From assembly GCF_014207255.1 (NCBI RefSeq), contig NZ_JACHCZ010000001.1, forward strand, positions 360,592 through 424,591: DNA of 64,000 nucleotides. Direction: 5' to 3'. Below are positions 16,968 through 25,757 of the stretch, in pieces. The stretch is from Pseudomonas sp. JAI120 (GTDB taxonomy: Bacteria; Pseudomonadota; Gammaproteobacteria; Pseudomonadales; Pseudomonadaceae). Below the pieces are notes generated by a model that searched no databases, was not told where the DNA came from, and worked only from the letters and a program-made list of their open reading frames with translations. The position numbers were made by a program, and so were the translations under genes. Every line of letters starts with the position of its first letter. Positions within the stretch are counted from its first letter, which is position 1.

Positions 16968-17251
16968 GTTCAATATCTGCTGACGAAAGGCTTGGAAGCA
17001 GAGAGAGGAAAAGAACTAAAGCTAAACGCATACATTCCCTTATTCACATAACGTTTGGTAAAGGGGCGGCGTAACGTCGTCCCCGCGAGCGACTTAAACC
17101 GTGTGTTAGACGCGAGGTAAGTCAAGCATTGAATGTGCAGGCGACGCCAAATGTACCTCAAGCCGAACCGAAAAGGTGGGCAACGAACGTGCGGGTGTTG
17201 GCAGATAAAGAAAGGCGAGGCGATCAATAGCGTTGCACTTCCTAATTGGCC

Positions 17252-17455
17252 TCAGTTCAAGGCAAAGAGGCATCTACGAAATCCGGGGCGATTCAGACTG
17301 GCCTGCATGCGTTGCAGTTCAAGGAACAACTCGCCAATTTCGTTGCGGCCAGGCGAGACGACTTCGCGGGTCAGATCGCCCCCGGCAATGCGCTTGAAGT
17401 GCTCGCCGGCCGCCTCCGCAGACCACTTAAGTAATAGTGATCGTGCTATCCGCAT
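17252..17455 (-). pseudogene. Fragment of a methyl-accepting chemotaxis protein (HAMP region)
   Basis: The minus-strand frame encodes a recognisable HAMP-domain piece: AEAAGEHFKRIAGGDLTREV, then GRNEIGELFLELQRMQASL. These are standard for Pseudomonas chemoreceptors just after the second membrane helix. Neither the periplasmic domain nor the signalling domain is present. After MQASL the frame runs into the motif at 17275-17297, which resembles an insertion-sequence end. The 590-base space between the sarcosine oxidase and tolC genes thus contains gene debris and no intact gene. Confidence 0.75.
17275..17297. repeat. 23-base motif shared with 53095-53117, probable insertion-sequence end
   Basis: Positions 17275-17297 match positions 53095-53117 at 20 of 23 bases, both containing GGGGCGATTCAGA in the same orientation. 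Here the motif marks where chemoreceptor homology stops. That position and the sequence style suggest a terminal inverted repeat of an IS3-like element that was later lost. The IS identity is an inference. Confidence 0.45.
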
Positions 17456-17556
17456 TCACTCAGTGAACTTGAACGGCAGAAGTGGGAACCCGTTCGATTA
17501 TCGAACCCTGAATTCAATGGCTCAGGTACATGGGCTGAATGGGGCGCGCACCGGGT

Positions 17557-18915
17557 TCAATCGAGCAGGCGACTGACCTCACGCAGACGCACGTCGTTCA
17601 GGTTCCCCGTCGACGCCAGCAGATTGAGCTGCGCGAGCAGAATCGCGTAGCGTTGCTGGGCCAAACGTTGCTGGGTGTCCGTGACTTTCTGCTGTGCGTC
17701 CAGCACCTCCGTGTTGATGCGCGCACCGGCCTCGAAGCCGTGGGTCACCGACGTGAGGTTGACCTGGCTGGATTTCAGCGCCTGCTTGAGCGCCTGGTAT
17801 TGGCTCATGCCGCTGGTCACTTGCAGGTAGGCCTGGCGGGCCATCAGCCCGGCGCTGCGGCGCGCATCTTCGAGTTCATCCAGGGCTTTGCTGTGCAACG
17901 CATGGGCTTCGCGCACGCGGCTGCTGGTACGGCCGCCGCCATACAGTGGCACGCTCAGTTTGACCCCGACCACCGTCTGGTTATAACGATTCTCCGGCAG
18001 GGTGATGTCGTACACATCGCCGCCGACCGAGGCAAAACGGCCATGGGCGGCGATCAGGTCAAGGGTCGGCAAGTGGCCGGCTTGTTCCTTGTCGATGTCC
18101 ATTTCGGCCAGGCGCTGGGCAATCTGCGCCCGCTGCACGGCGAGGTTGCCTTGTTGTGCGGTGGTGGCCCAGGCGCCGATCGCGGCGGGCACCGGAGCGC
18201 TGAATTGTGGCTCCTTGCCCGACCATGGGCGCGCCTGGGCGGCGGTCAATTGGGTGAGGGCTTCGGTGGCGATATCCAGCGCGCCGCGTGCGGCGATTTG
18301 CTCGGCGAAGGCCTGGTCGTATTTGGCCTGAACCTGTTCGAGCGCGTTGTGGGTGCTGGCGCCGTCGGCCAACAAACGCCGGGTGCGGTCCTGGCTCTCC
18401 TGCAGGGTTTGCAACTGTTGCGTGCGGGTGTTCAGCAGTTCCTGGTTAAGCAGTACGTCGAAGTAGGCGCGGGCGACACGCAGCATCAGGTCCTGGCGCG
18501 CCTGTTCGGTCTGCACCTCGCTGGCGCTGATCATCAGTTTGCTTTGGTCGTGGGCAACCACACTCTGCCAGCGCAACAGCGGTTGGGTGAGAACCACGGC
18601 ATAGGCGTTGGTGTTATTGCGGTTGCGATGGTAGTCGGACGAATCCTCGGCATCGACCCACGCCGCGCCGCCGGTGACCGACAGGTCCGGTAACAGGTTG
18701 GCACGGCTTTGCGGTTCTTTTTCCGCGGTGGCCAATTGTTGCGCCTGTGCGGCGGCGAACTTCATGTCGTGGGTCAGCGCCTTCTGGTACAGCTGGTACA
18801 AGTCTTCCGCCGCCGCATTGGCCGGGCAGCAGGCGAGGCTGAGGCCGCACAGGAAAGTGAGCAGTGTGATCGGGTCGAGATGCAGCCCTGGAATACGCAA
18901 GGGGATGTGCTCCAC
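17557..18915 (-). CDS. TolC-family outer-membrane efflux protein
   Basis: A 452-residue outer-membrane factor with tandem TolC-type repeats. The N-terminal signal peptide (LLTFLCGLSLACCPANA) is followed by DLYQLYQKALTHDMKF, typical of the first helix of TolC/type I export proteins. The second repeat begins around YNQTVVGVKLSVPLYGGGRT, another family hallmark. It would form a trimeric outer-membrane channel joined to the EmrA-like adaptor. It is the last gene of the four-gene operon starting at 22294, 8 bases after emrB. The start is a GTG at 18915 with a weak ribosome-binding site, so the exact start is uncertain. Confidence 0.9.
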   Translation of the reverse strand: MEHIPLRIPGLHLDPITLLTFLCGLSLACCPANAAAEDLYQLYQKALTHDMKFAAAQAQQLATAEKEPQSRANLLPDLSVTGGAAWVDAEDSSDYHRNRNNTNAYAVVLTQPLLRWQSVVAHDQSKLMISASEVQTEQARQDLMLRVARAYFDVLLNQELLNTRTQQLQTLQESQDRTRRLLADGASTHNALEQVQAKYDQAFAEQIAARGALDIATEALTQLTAAQARPWSGKEPQFSAPVPAAIGAWATTAQQGNLAVQRAQIAQRLAEMDIDKEQAGHLPTLDLIAAHGRFASVGGDVYDITLPENRYNQTVVGVKLSVPLYGGGRTSSRVREAHALHSKALDELEDARRSAGLMARQAYLQVTSGMSQYQALKQALKSSQVNLTSVTHGFEAGARINTEVLDAQQKVTDTQQRLAQQRYAILLAQLNLLASTGNLNDVRLREVSRLLD

Positions 18916-18923
18916 TGGAGAAG

Positions 18924-20441
18924 TTATCGGCTGAGGGTGCTTCTGCGCATCATCAGCACCATGGGAATGCCGATGGCCATGACCGCGCCCAATATGCCGA
19001 ACAGCATGCTGAAGGCCAGTATTTGCGCTTGTTCACGCGCTTGCAGGTAAGGCATCAGGGCCAAGGCTTGTTGATGGCTTGCAAGGTTCAGGGACAGAAA
19101 CAGCGGGTTGGATTCCACGCCGCCCCAGCCACTGGCAACCAGGCTGGACTCGGTCACATGCTCGGACAGCAGGCGATAGCGCTCCCACGAGAACCGCGTG
19201 AGCAGGGTCGCGGCAATGGCGATGCCGACGCTGCCGCCCAGCTGGCGCATCAGGTTGAGCACGCCCGAAGCGCCCGAGATCAACGTCAGCGGCAGACGGC
19301 GCATGGCCAGGTTGGTCAGCGGTACGAAGATCATGCCCAGGCCCAGGCCGCGAATCACCAGGGGCCAATAGAGCGTGTCCGGGTTGCTGTCGAGGGTGAA
19401 CTGGGTGTGCAGGAACATCGCATAGCAGTACATGACGATGCCCAAGGTCACGAACACGCGCTCGTCGATCTTGTTTTCCTGGGACAGCTTGCCGATCACC
19501 AAGGTGCTGATGGCACTGGCCACCGCCCCGGGGAAAATCACCAGCCCGCTCTGGTACGCGCTCTGTGCCAGCAACGTCTGCAAAAACAGCGGCACCATGA
19601 ATAACGTGCTGTACAGCCCGAAACCCACGCAAAACGCGCAGATGCAGCCCATCAAAAACTCGCGGTTCTGAAACAGCGCCACATTGACGATCGGGTTGTT
19701 CGCGCGCCGTTCCCACCAGAAGAACCCCACCAGGCTGAAGCTGCTGAGCAACAGGCAGGCAACCGTCCAGTTCGATTCCATCCAGTCCCAATGCTCGCCG
19801 CGCTCCAGCAGGATCTGCAGGCTGCCGACGCCCAGGGCCAGCAGGCAGAAGCCGCTGTAGTCGACGCTGCTGGGTTTGCTTTCATTGGCGGAGTCGCCGA
19901 TGCACAGCCAGCACAGCAGCAGGGCCACAGCACCGATAGGCAGATTGATCAGGAATATCCAGTGCCAGGACAAGGTGTCGATCAGATAGCCGCCGACGGT
20001 GGGGCCCAACGTCGGCCCCATCATCACGCCAACGCCGTACAACGCCATGCCGCTGCTGACCTTCTCCTCGGGGAATACGTCGTAAATGATTGCCTGTGAA
20101 ATCCCCAGCAACCCGCCGCCCGCCAAGCCTTGCAGTACGCGGAATGCCACCAGTTGCCAGAGTTCGGCGGAAAAGGCGCAGCCCACGGATGCCAGCACGA
20201 ACAGCGCCGTGGAGACCAGGTAATAAGTGCGCCGCCCGAACCAGGCCGACAGCCAGCCGCTGACCGGCAGGATCACTACATTGGCCACCACGTAGCCGGT
20301 GGACACCCAGGAGATTTCATCGACCGACGCCCCGTAGGTGCCCATCAGGCTGGGAATCGCCACGTTGACGATGGTCACGTCGAGCAGTTCCATCATCGAC
20401 ACCAGCGTCACGGTCAGCGCAATCAGATACGGCGACTTCAT
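18924..20441 (-). CDS. emrB: EmrB/QacA-type DHA2 MFS drug exporter
   Basis: A 505-residue, 14-helix MFS transporter of the DHA2 family. The N-terminus places the conserved motif MELLDVTIVNVAIPSLMGTY in helix 1, and motif A (SAWFGRRTYYLVS) lies between helices 2 and 3. A motif C-like stretch is GVGVMMGPTLGPTVGGYLID. It would work with the EmrA-like adaptor and the TolC-like channel as a proton-driven tripartite exporter. It overlaps emrA by 4 bases (ATGA), indicating translational coupling. Location next to the pyochelin genes makes export of salicylate or a phenolic siderophore intermediate a reasonable hypothesis, but the substrate is unproven. Confidence 0.9.
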   Translation of the reverse strand: MKSPYLIALTVTLVSMMELLDVTIVNVAIPSLMGTYGASVDEISWVSTGYVVANVVILPVSGWLSAWFGRRTYYLVSTALFVLASVGCAFSAELWQLVAFRVLQGLAGGGLLGISQAIIYDVFPEEKVSSGMALYGVGVMMGPTLGPTVGGYLIDTLSWHWIFLINLPIGAVALLLCWLCIGDSANESKPSSVDYSGFCLLALGVGSLQILLERGEHWDWMESNWTVACLLLSSFSLVGFFWWERRANNPIVNVALFQNREFLMGCICAFCVGFGLYSTLFMVPLFLQTLLAQSAYQSGLVIFPGAVASAISTLVIGKLSQENKIDERVFVTLGIVMYCYAMFLHTQFTLDSNPDTLYWPLVIRGLGLGMIFVPLTNLAMRRLPLTLISGASGVLNLMRQLGGSVGIAIAATLLTRFSWERYRLLSEHVTESSLVASGWGGVESNPLFLSLNLASHQQALALMPYLQAREQAQILAFSMLFGILGAVMAIGIPMVLMMRRSTLSR

Positions 20442-21505
20442 AACGTGTGGCTGCCGTGCTGTTGCGTGGCGACTTCGACGAAGGCGCTCATGCCGGGGCT
20501 CAACAAGGCTTTGTAGTCATCCGGCACGTCTTTGAGGGCAATCCTGACCTGCACGCGCTGCACCACCTTGGTGAAGTTGCCGGTGGCGTTCTCTTGGGGC
20601 AGCAGTGAAAACTTTGCACCGGTAGCCGGTGCGAGGCTCTCGACCACCCCGTCGAAAGCCTGCCCGGGAAACGCATCCACAGTGACCTTGGCCAACTGGC
20701 CGACCCGCACGCGCCCGACCTGGGTTTCCTTGAAGTTGGCGGTAATCCACAGCGGGTCGGTGGCAATCAGGCTCAACAGCTTCTGCCCGGCGACCACGAA
20801 TTGGCCCGGCTCGACTTCTTTTTTCGAGACGATGCTGCGCACCGGCGCGGTCTGACGAGTGTCGTGCAGCTTGATCCGGGCCTGTTCCAGTTCGGCTTGC
20901 GCCGCAGCGATCCGGTAGTCCTGCACTTTCAGTTCGGCTTTGTTGGCCAAGGTGCTTTGCGCGGCAGCCTGGGCATTGCCGCGTGCCGCTTCCTGGGCGT
21001 GGCTCAGGGCGTCGAAACGCGCCTTGGCCACCTCGAGATCCTGGGTGCTCAACACACCTTGGGCGCCCAGGCGGCGGGCGCGCCCGTAATCGTTGCGCGC
21101 CTGCTCCAGATTGGCGCTGGATTGTGCCAGCGCCGCTTGCGCCGCCTGGCGCATTGCGACCGCGCCGAGGACCTGGCTGTCCAACGCACCCGGACCGCCG
21201 CCGCGCCCTGCGGCGGCAAGCAACGCCTGCCATTGCGCCTCACGCTGCTCGACCTGGTATTGATATTCGCTGTCGCGGATCTGAAACAGCAGATCACCGC
21301 TTTGCACCGTGACGTTGTCTGTCACCGGCACGCTCATCACCACGCCCGAGAGCTTGGCGCGCACCGGAATGATCACGCCATCGAGCTCGGCGTTATCGGT
21401 ACTCACGTAAGCGTTGGAATACTGCCAACGCTGCCAGCCGAGCAGCAGTAACCCACCGACCACAACGCCGCACAGTGTCAGTTTTATCAATTTACCTTTG
21501 GTCAT
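20438..21505 (-). CDS. emrA: EmrA/HlyD-type membrane fusion protein
   Basis: A 355-residue periplasmic adaptor. One N-terminal membrane helix (LIKLTLCGVVVGGLLLLGW, about residues 6-24) is followed by a lipoyl-like half-motif (STDNAELDGVIIPVRAKLSG). A long helical hairpin rich in Ala, Gln and Glu spans about residues 80-200, then a second lipoyl half (ARIKLHDTRQTAPVRSIVSK) and a beta-barrel domain (TDPLWITANFKETQVGRVR). It links the EmrB pump to the TolC channel. It lies 27 bases downstream of the SDR gene and overlaps emrB by 4 bases. Confidence 0.9.
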   Translation of the reverse strand: MTKGKLIKLTLCGVVVGGLLLLGWQRWQYSNAYVSTDNAELDGVIIPVRAKLSGVVMSVPVTDNVTVQSGDLLFQIRDSEYQYQVEQREAQWQALLAAAGRGGGPGALDSQVLGAVAMRQAAQAALAQSSANLEQARNDYGRARRLGAQGVLSTQDLEVAKARFDALSHAQEAARGNAQAAAQSTLANKAELKVQDYRIAAAQAELEQARIKLHDTRQTAPVRSIVSKKEVEPGQFVVAGQKLLSLIATDPLWITANFKETQVGRVRVGQLAKVTVDAFPGQAFDGVVESLAPATGAKFSLLPQENATGNFTKVVQRVQVRIALKDVPDDYKALLSPGMSAFVEVATQQHGSHTL

Positions 21506-21532
21506 GTCCTGCTCCCTGTGGTCATGCGAGGC

Positions 21533-22294
21533 TTAGGCACTCAGGGCGGTCCGTGGCGTGTTGCGCTTTGTGCTGCAGGAAGTGATGCACGCCATCCCAT
21601 GCGGGCCACTGGTGAGAAAGTAGTCTGCGCCGATCAAGCGCTGGCGCAACGCGTTGGCAATCGCCCGCGCCGCCACGTCACGGGCGATCAAGTCGATATA
21701 CCCGGCAGGCGGGCAGGGCACGATAGGCAGCACGCCGGACATCATCAGCCCCATGGTCATATGAAACCCCTGGAAGTTGGGCATGTGCCCGCTGTCCGAG
21801 TCGCCGATGATGATGGAGGGACGAAAGATCGAAACATCGATACCTGCCGAGCGCACCAGCGTTTCAGCCTGGCGCTTGGCGACTTCGTAAGGCGTTTCTG
21901 CTTGCACGCCTTCGTAGTAGTCGCACGGATGGGTGAAGGCGGTGCTGATGTGGTAAAGCGGCACGTTGGCTTGCTGGACAAAGTTCACGACGTTTTCGGT
22001 GCCGAGGTAGTTCACCGAAAAAATCTGGTCGATATCGCCATCCATGCGGGTCACCGCTGCGGCGTGGATCACCCAATCGACACGCTTGAGCAGCGCTTCA
22101 TAATCGCCGACGTCCAGCCCCAGTCGCGGGCTGCATATATCGCCCTTGAGCACCTCCACTCGCGGGTGGCGAATGCGGCTTTTACGCGCCAGGCATACCA
22201 GGTCAAAGTCCTCTGCCAGGCAGTCGATCAGTGATTCACCGAGTACGCCTGAGCCCCCCGTGAGAAGGACGGTTAATTTTTGCTGTTCTGACAT
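21533..22294 (-). CDS. NAD(P)-dependent SDR of the thioester-reductase/epimerase type
   Basis: A 253-residue extended-SDR protein (NAD_binding_4-like). It has a Rossmann motif (VLLTGGSGVLGESLIDCLAE, residues 9-28), the strand RVDWVIHAAAVTRMDG, and the catalytic ETPYEVAKRQAE with the YxxxK pair. The C-terminus (GPHGMACITSC then NTPRTALSA) looks abrupt, and the protein is shorter than typical relatives (about 350 residues). It may be truncated or frameshifted near 21600. As first gene of the emrA-emrB-tolC operon it could modify the exported compound. The start is the ATG at 22294; the upstream extension to 22384 is not similar to the family. Confidence 0.75.
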   Translation of the reverse strand: MSEQQKLTVLLTGGSGVLGESLIDCLAEDFDLVCLARKSRIRHPRVEVLKGDICSPRLGLDVGDYEALLKRVDWVIHAAAVTRMDGDIDQIFSVNYLGTENVVNFVQQANVPLYHISTAFTHPCDYYEGVQAETPYEVAKRQAETLVRSAGIDVSIFRPSIIIGDSDSGHMPNFQGFHMTMGLMMSGVLPIVPCPPAGYIDLIARDVAARAIANALRQRLIGADYFLTSGPHGMACITSCSTKRNTPRTALSA

Positions 22295-22477
22295 GTAGGA
22301 CGCTTCCTGCGGACTCATCGAAAGAATTAACGGTGCGTTCCGCCAAATCCCGGGCACGGGTACCCCTGGCGAACACTCTTGCATTCACTTTCGGTAGCGC
22401 TGAGGTGCTGTGTGAGGCCGGCAATCAGCGCTTATCGTTTTCGCGAATAAGATGCGATCGATATTGGCTTTTTGATA

Positions 22478-23206
22478 TCAATGCGTCTTGAACGAAACGC
22501 TTGTCTTTCGCAAAACCCTGGCAGCGGTGCGGGGCGTCATGCCAATCATGCGGCGCATGATGCGGGCCAAGTGCGCCTGGTCGGAAAAGCCGCCGTCGGC
22601 GGCGGCATCCGACAAGGTGGAACCGTCAGCGAGGGATTTGGACGCGCGCTCGAGTTTGTTCCAGATGATCCATTGGGACAGCGACACGCCCATCTGGTGC
22701 GTGGCGACATAGCGCAAGCGCGGGCTGGACAGGCCGACCGCACTCGCGGCGCGGCTGACGGAGCCCGGACCGTCGCGGTCCAGGCGCAGAATGTTCAAGG
22801 CCTTGTAGAGGCGTTGGTCGATGGGCGACGTAATCGCCAGCAAGCGCCCCAGCGCTTCCACAAACTGAGACAGGGAGCTGGAGTGGCGAAAGCACTCGAG
22901 CAGTTCGTCACTGGCCAGGGCGATGCCATTGTCTTGCAGCAACGCATTGAGCGCACGCCCCAACGGGGTATCCGGGTTGACGTAGACAAAGGCCACCGGA
23001 TGAATGTCGGGCACGGCGCGGTGCTCGACATTGGGCCCGATGATCACGCCGGCCGCGCGGATCGACTGGCGTGGCAGCTCCAGGGTGACGGGCTGGTGTA
23101 CGCCGATGCACAGCTGAATGGCAACATGGGAGTGGGCAGTGTTCTGATCCGCGCGGCCAATGTAGCCGGCCCATGAATCACCAAAGGTAACGTTGCCATC
23201 CCACAT
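22478..23206 (-). CDS. AraC-family transcriptional regulator
   Basis: A 242-residue AraC/XylS-type activator. The C-terminal 100 residues hold two helix-turn-helix motifs: SVSRAASAVGLSSPRLRYVA and TLSDAAADGGFSDQAHLARI, then a RRMIGMTPRTAARVLRK tail. The N-terminal part is a cupin-like sensor (HSHVAIQLCIGVHQPVTLEL). The ATG at 23206 is preceded by AGGAAGA. It lies between pchA and the SDR-emrAB-tolC operon, on the same strand as both. The 183-base gap to the SDR gene would hold the operon's promoter, so this is its likely regulator. It is distinct from PchR at 27632. Confidence 0.88.
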   Translation of the reverse strand: MWDGNVTFGDSWAGYIGRADQNTAHSHVAIQLCIGVHQPVTLELPRQSIRAAGVIIGPNVEHRAVPDIHPVAFVYVNPDTPLGRALNALLQDNGIALASDELLECFRHSSSLSQFVEALGRLLAITSPIDQRLYKALNILRLDRDGPGSVSRAASAVGLSSPRLRYVATHQMGVSLSQWIIWNKLERASKSLADGSTLSDAAADGGFSDQAHLARIMRRMIGMTPRTAARVLRKTSVSFKTH

Positions 23207-23290
23207 GTAAGGTCTTCCTGACTCAGAGGGTGAATTTTCCGTGTGCAGGGTAGGCCTGCGCCGGCCTTGATTCAAGCATCGGGCAGCGGG

Positions 23291-24688
23291 TTATACCTGC
23301 AACGCGGCGCGCATGCCCGCCAATTTGATGCAGGTTTCGTCGTATTCGCTGGCAGGGTCGGAGTGTTCGACGATGCCACAGCCAGCAAATAGACGGGCTT
23401 GGTTGCCGTTGAGCAAGGCGCTGCGCAAACCGACGATGAATTCGCCGTTGCCGTGGGCATCCAGCCAGCCTAACGGCGCCGCGTACCAGCCACGGTCAAA
23501 GCCCTCGAATTGGCGAATATGCTCCAGCGCCTGGCCGCGTTCATGGCCGCCGACGGCGGGCGTCGGGTGCAGGACTGCGACCATGTCCAGCAAACTGCTC
23601 TGCGGGCGCAGTGCGCCTTCGATCAGCGTCGCCAAGTGCTGCACGCGGCTGAGCCGCTTGATGTGCGGCGCCGGGGGAACGTGCAACGGGCGTACCCAGG
23701 GCGCCAGGTCACGCTGAATGATCTGCACCACCACGGCATGCTCATGCTGGTTCTTCTGGCAGCCGAGCAGCGTTTGCGCCAGTTGCGCATCCTGCTCCGG
23801 GCAGGGATCACGCCGGGCTGTGCCCGCCAGCGCCAGGGTTTGCAGGTGACCGTTGTGCAGTTTGACCAGGCGCTCTGGGGAGGCGCCGATAAAACACGCG
23901 TGGTGGCGTCGAAACGCAAACAAGTACGCCGTGGGGTCGTTGATTGCCAGGGCAGCCAAGGTGCGCCCGGCACTGATAGGCCGGGAAAATTCGCTGACCA
24001 CTTCCCGCGCCAGCACCACCTTGTTCAACGCGGTGTCGCGCAACACGTCCAGGGCATGCGCGACTTTGCTTTCCCAGCAGGCCCGCGGCAGGCTCTGGTC
24101 GCGGGTGTGCTGCCGTGCAGCCGTCGGGGGCGCGCCGCTGAGGTAGCGATCCATCAGCGTGTTCCACTCCTTCAGTACGTGCTCGCAACAGCAACGTGCC
24201 GCATCGCTGGGCGCGACGCGCTGTTGGCACACCAGCCAACAGTCTGCACCGTCGCGCACCAGCAATAGCGTCATCAGCCACAGGGACGCATCGCCAAAAC
24301 CCTGCCAGGCGGGGCTGGCCTTGACCTGATGATCGAATCGAAAGCCGCCGCACACCGAAGGCGCCAGCGGGCCGTGTATCACCGCGCTTTGCAGCCAGTG
24401 TCGCCATTGCGCATCGACCGAGGCAAAACGCTGAGGGCCCGCGCTGCTCAGTTCCGCCGCCACCCCCCAGCCGAACAGGCTTTTGTCGTCTTCCGGCGCC
24501 CGCCAGAACAGGCACTCGGCGCCAGGTTGGTCGACGCTGCCAAACAGTGCCAGCAAGTCCAGCGGGGCGATCCTCATCGAGTAACTGGCCAACACCGGCT
24601 CACCTTGTTCGACGGCACGCCGCTGGGCGTGCTCGAACACCTCGGTCATCCCCTCGGCATGGGCGTGCGGCTGTGCAAAGGCCCTCAT
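23291..24688 (-). CDS. pchA: Isochorismate synthase PchA (salicylate biosynthesis)
   Basis: A 465-residue chorismate-utilising enzyme that converts chorismate to isochorismate, the first step of salicylate synthesis. The C-terminal MST-fold motifs are clear: LNKVVLAREVVSEF, FIGASPERLVKLHNG, LALAGTARRD, HPTPAVGGHERGQAL and IVGLRSALL. The length is close to P. aeruginosa PchA (476). The start is the ATG at 24688, which overlaps the pchB stop by 4 bases; the open frame extends upstream but inside pchB. It is the last gene of the pchDCBA operon, and all four genes overlap, implying tight translational coupling. Expression should be controlled by Fur and PchR from the promoter ahead of pchD. Confidence 0.95.
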   Translation of the reverse strand: MRAFAQPHAHAEGMTEVFEHAQRRAVEQGEPVLASYSMRIAPLDLLALFGSVDQPGAECLFWRAPEDDKSLFGWGVAAELSSAGPQRFASVDAQWRHWLQSAVIHGPLAPSVCGGFRFDHQVKASPAWQGFGDASLWLMTLLLVRDGADCWLVCQQRVAPSDAARCCCEHVLKEWNTLMDRYLSGAPPTAARQHTRDQSLPRACWESKVAHALDVLRDTALNKVVLAREVVSEFSRPISAGRTLAALAINDPTAYLFAFRRHHACFIGASPERLVKLHNGHLQTLALAGTARRDPCPEQDAQLAQTLLGCQKNQHEHAVVVQIIQRDLAPWVRPLHVPPAPHIKRLSRVQHLATLIEGALRPQSSLLDMVAVLHPTPAVGGHERGQALEHIRQFEGFDRGWYAAPLGWLDAHGNGEFIVGLRSALLNGNQARLFAGCGIVEHSDPASEYDETCIKLAGMRAALQV

Positions 24689-24990
24689 GCCAGCGTTCTC
24701 ATCGCGCGCCAGTGCAACACTTGCTGGCCGATGTACCAATGGATGATCTGGGCAAACAGGGTTTCGACGAAGTGCGGGTCCAGCCCGGCCTGCTCGGCCC
24801 ACTCGCGGCGTTGCGGGAGCATCTGGGCAACGCGTTCGGGCGCGGCGATGCTGCTTTCGGTCGGCTTGAAGCGCGCGGCGGCTTTGACGTAAGCCATGCG
24901 TTGGCGCATGAGGTCGATAATCTGGTGGTCCAGTGAATCGATGGCGTGACGAATGTCCTGCAGGCCATCACAGGCGTCGGGGGTTTTCAT
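24685..24990 (-). CDS. pchB: Isochorismate-pyruvate lyase PchB
   Basis: A 101-residue AroQ-fold enzyme that eliminates pyruvate from isochorismate to give salicylate. The length equals P. aeruginosa PchB. The AroQ helix with active-site arginine is DIRHAIDSLDHQIIDLMRQR. The loop lysine of PchB falls in AAARFKPTESSIAAPERV, and the C-terminal helix AQIIHWYIGQQVLHW is characteristic. It overlaps both pchC and pchA by 4 bases in the pchDCBA operon. Confidence 0.96.
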   Translation of the reverse strand: MKTPDACDGLQDIRHAIDSLDHQIIDLMRQRMAYVKAAARFKPTESSIAAPERVAQMLPQRREWAEQAGLDPHFVETLFAQIIHWYIGQQVLHWRAMRTLA

Positions 24991-25757
24991 TGAAAGGTTT
25001 CCTTCAAGGAGGGCGATGGGGTCGACAGCGTCGCGACGATGGCGTCGATGAGTGCCTGGCGCTGTTCGACCAGGTAAAAATGTCCGCCTTGCCAGCGCTG
25101 CAGGTGCAGTGGCCGGTGGCTGGCGGCTTGCCAGGCCATGGCTTCATCAAGCTCGATTTCCGGGTCTTGCTCGGGGTAGAACACCCCGATGCGGCTCTTG
25201 AGTGGCCGCGGTTGTGCGCAGGTGTAGGTTTCAACGATGCGGTAATCGTTGCGCAAGCCGGGCAGGAACAATTCGCACAGGGCCGGGTTCTCCAGCAACG
25301 CATTGGGGCGCTCGGCCAGGCGCCGCACATCGTCCAGCAAGGCCGCGTCGGGGCCCAGGTGCAACTGCCCGCCGCGTTGGCGCTGCGGCGCCGGGTGGGC
25401 GGACACGAACAGGTGGTCGACGGCGATTGCCCGTTGTTCCAGGCGCGTCGCCACTTCATACGCCACCACCGCGCCCAGGCTATGGCCGAACAACACCAGC
25501 GGCCGGTCGGCGTAACACGACAACGCGTGCGCGGCACCGTCGGCGAGGCGCTGCATGTCGGTCAGGCACGGCTCGCTGAAACGGTCTTCGCGGCCCGGGT
25601 ATTGGATGGCCAACAGGTCGATGTCGGCGGGCAGAGCGTGGACCCAGTCGCGGAAGAAACTCGCACTGCCCCCGGCATGCGCGAAACACACCCATCGCCA
25701 GCGTGGCATGGGCGTGAGTCGATAAGCGCGTACCCAGCGTTTGTCGTGCAGGCTCAC
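24987..25757 (-). CDS. pchC: Type II thioesterase PchC
   Basis: A 256-residue external thioesterase that removes wrongly loaded acyl groups from the pyochelin assembly line. The alpha/beta-hydrolase signs are FAHAGGSASFFRDW near the N-terminus, the nucleophile elbow VLFGHSLGAVVAYEV (Ser at about residue 93), and the C-terminal histidine in WQGGHFYLVEQ. The length matches P. aeruginosa PchC (251). It overlaps pchD upstream and pchB downstream by 4 bases each. Confidence 0.95.
   Translation of the reverse strand: MSLHDKRWVRAYRLTPMPRWRWVCFAHAGGSASFFRDWVHALPADIDLLAIQYPGREDRFSEPCLTDMQRLADGAAHALSCYADRPLVLFGHSLGAVVAYEVATRLEQRAIAVDHLFVSAHPAPQRQRGGQLHLGPDAALLDDVRRLAERPNALLENPALCELFLPGLRNDYRIVETYTCAQPRPLKSRIGVFYPEQDPEIELDEAMAWQAASHRPLHLQRWQGGHFYLVEQRQALIDAIVATLSTPSPSLKETFQ

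Noticed and set aside
17133..17576. Plus-strand open frame of 147 codons in the gap before tolC
   Set aside because: It opposes the chemoreceptor HAMP fragment and shows no protein similarity.
17539..18693. Long plus-strand open frame opposite tolC (384 codons)
   Set aside because: Shadow of the TolC-family gene; Gly/His/Gln-rich composition without any recognisable domain.
17557..18915. Outer-membrane factor as a lipoprotein
   Set aside because: The signal peptide has two cysteines, but neither fits a standard lipobox; an AxA signal peptidase I site (ANA-AAE) fits better.
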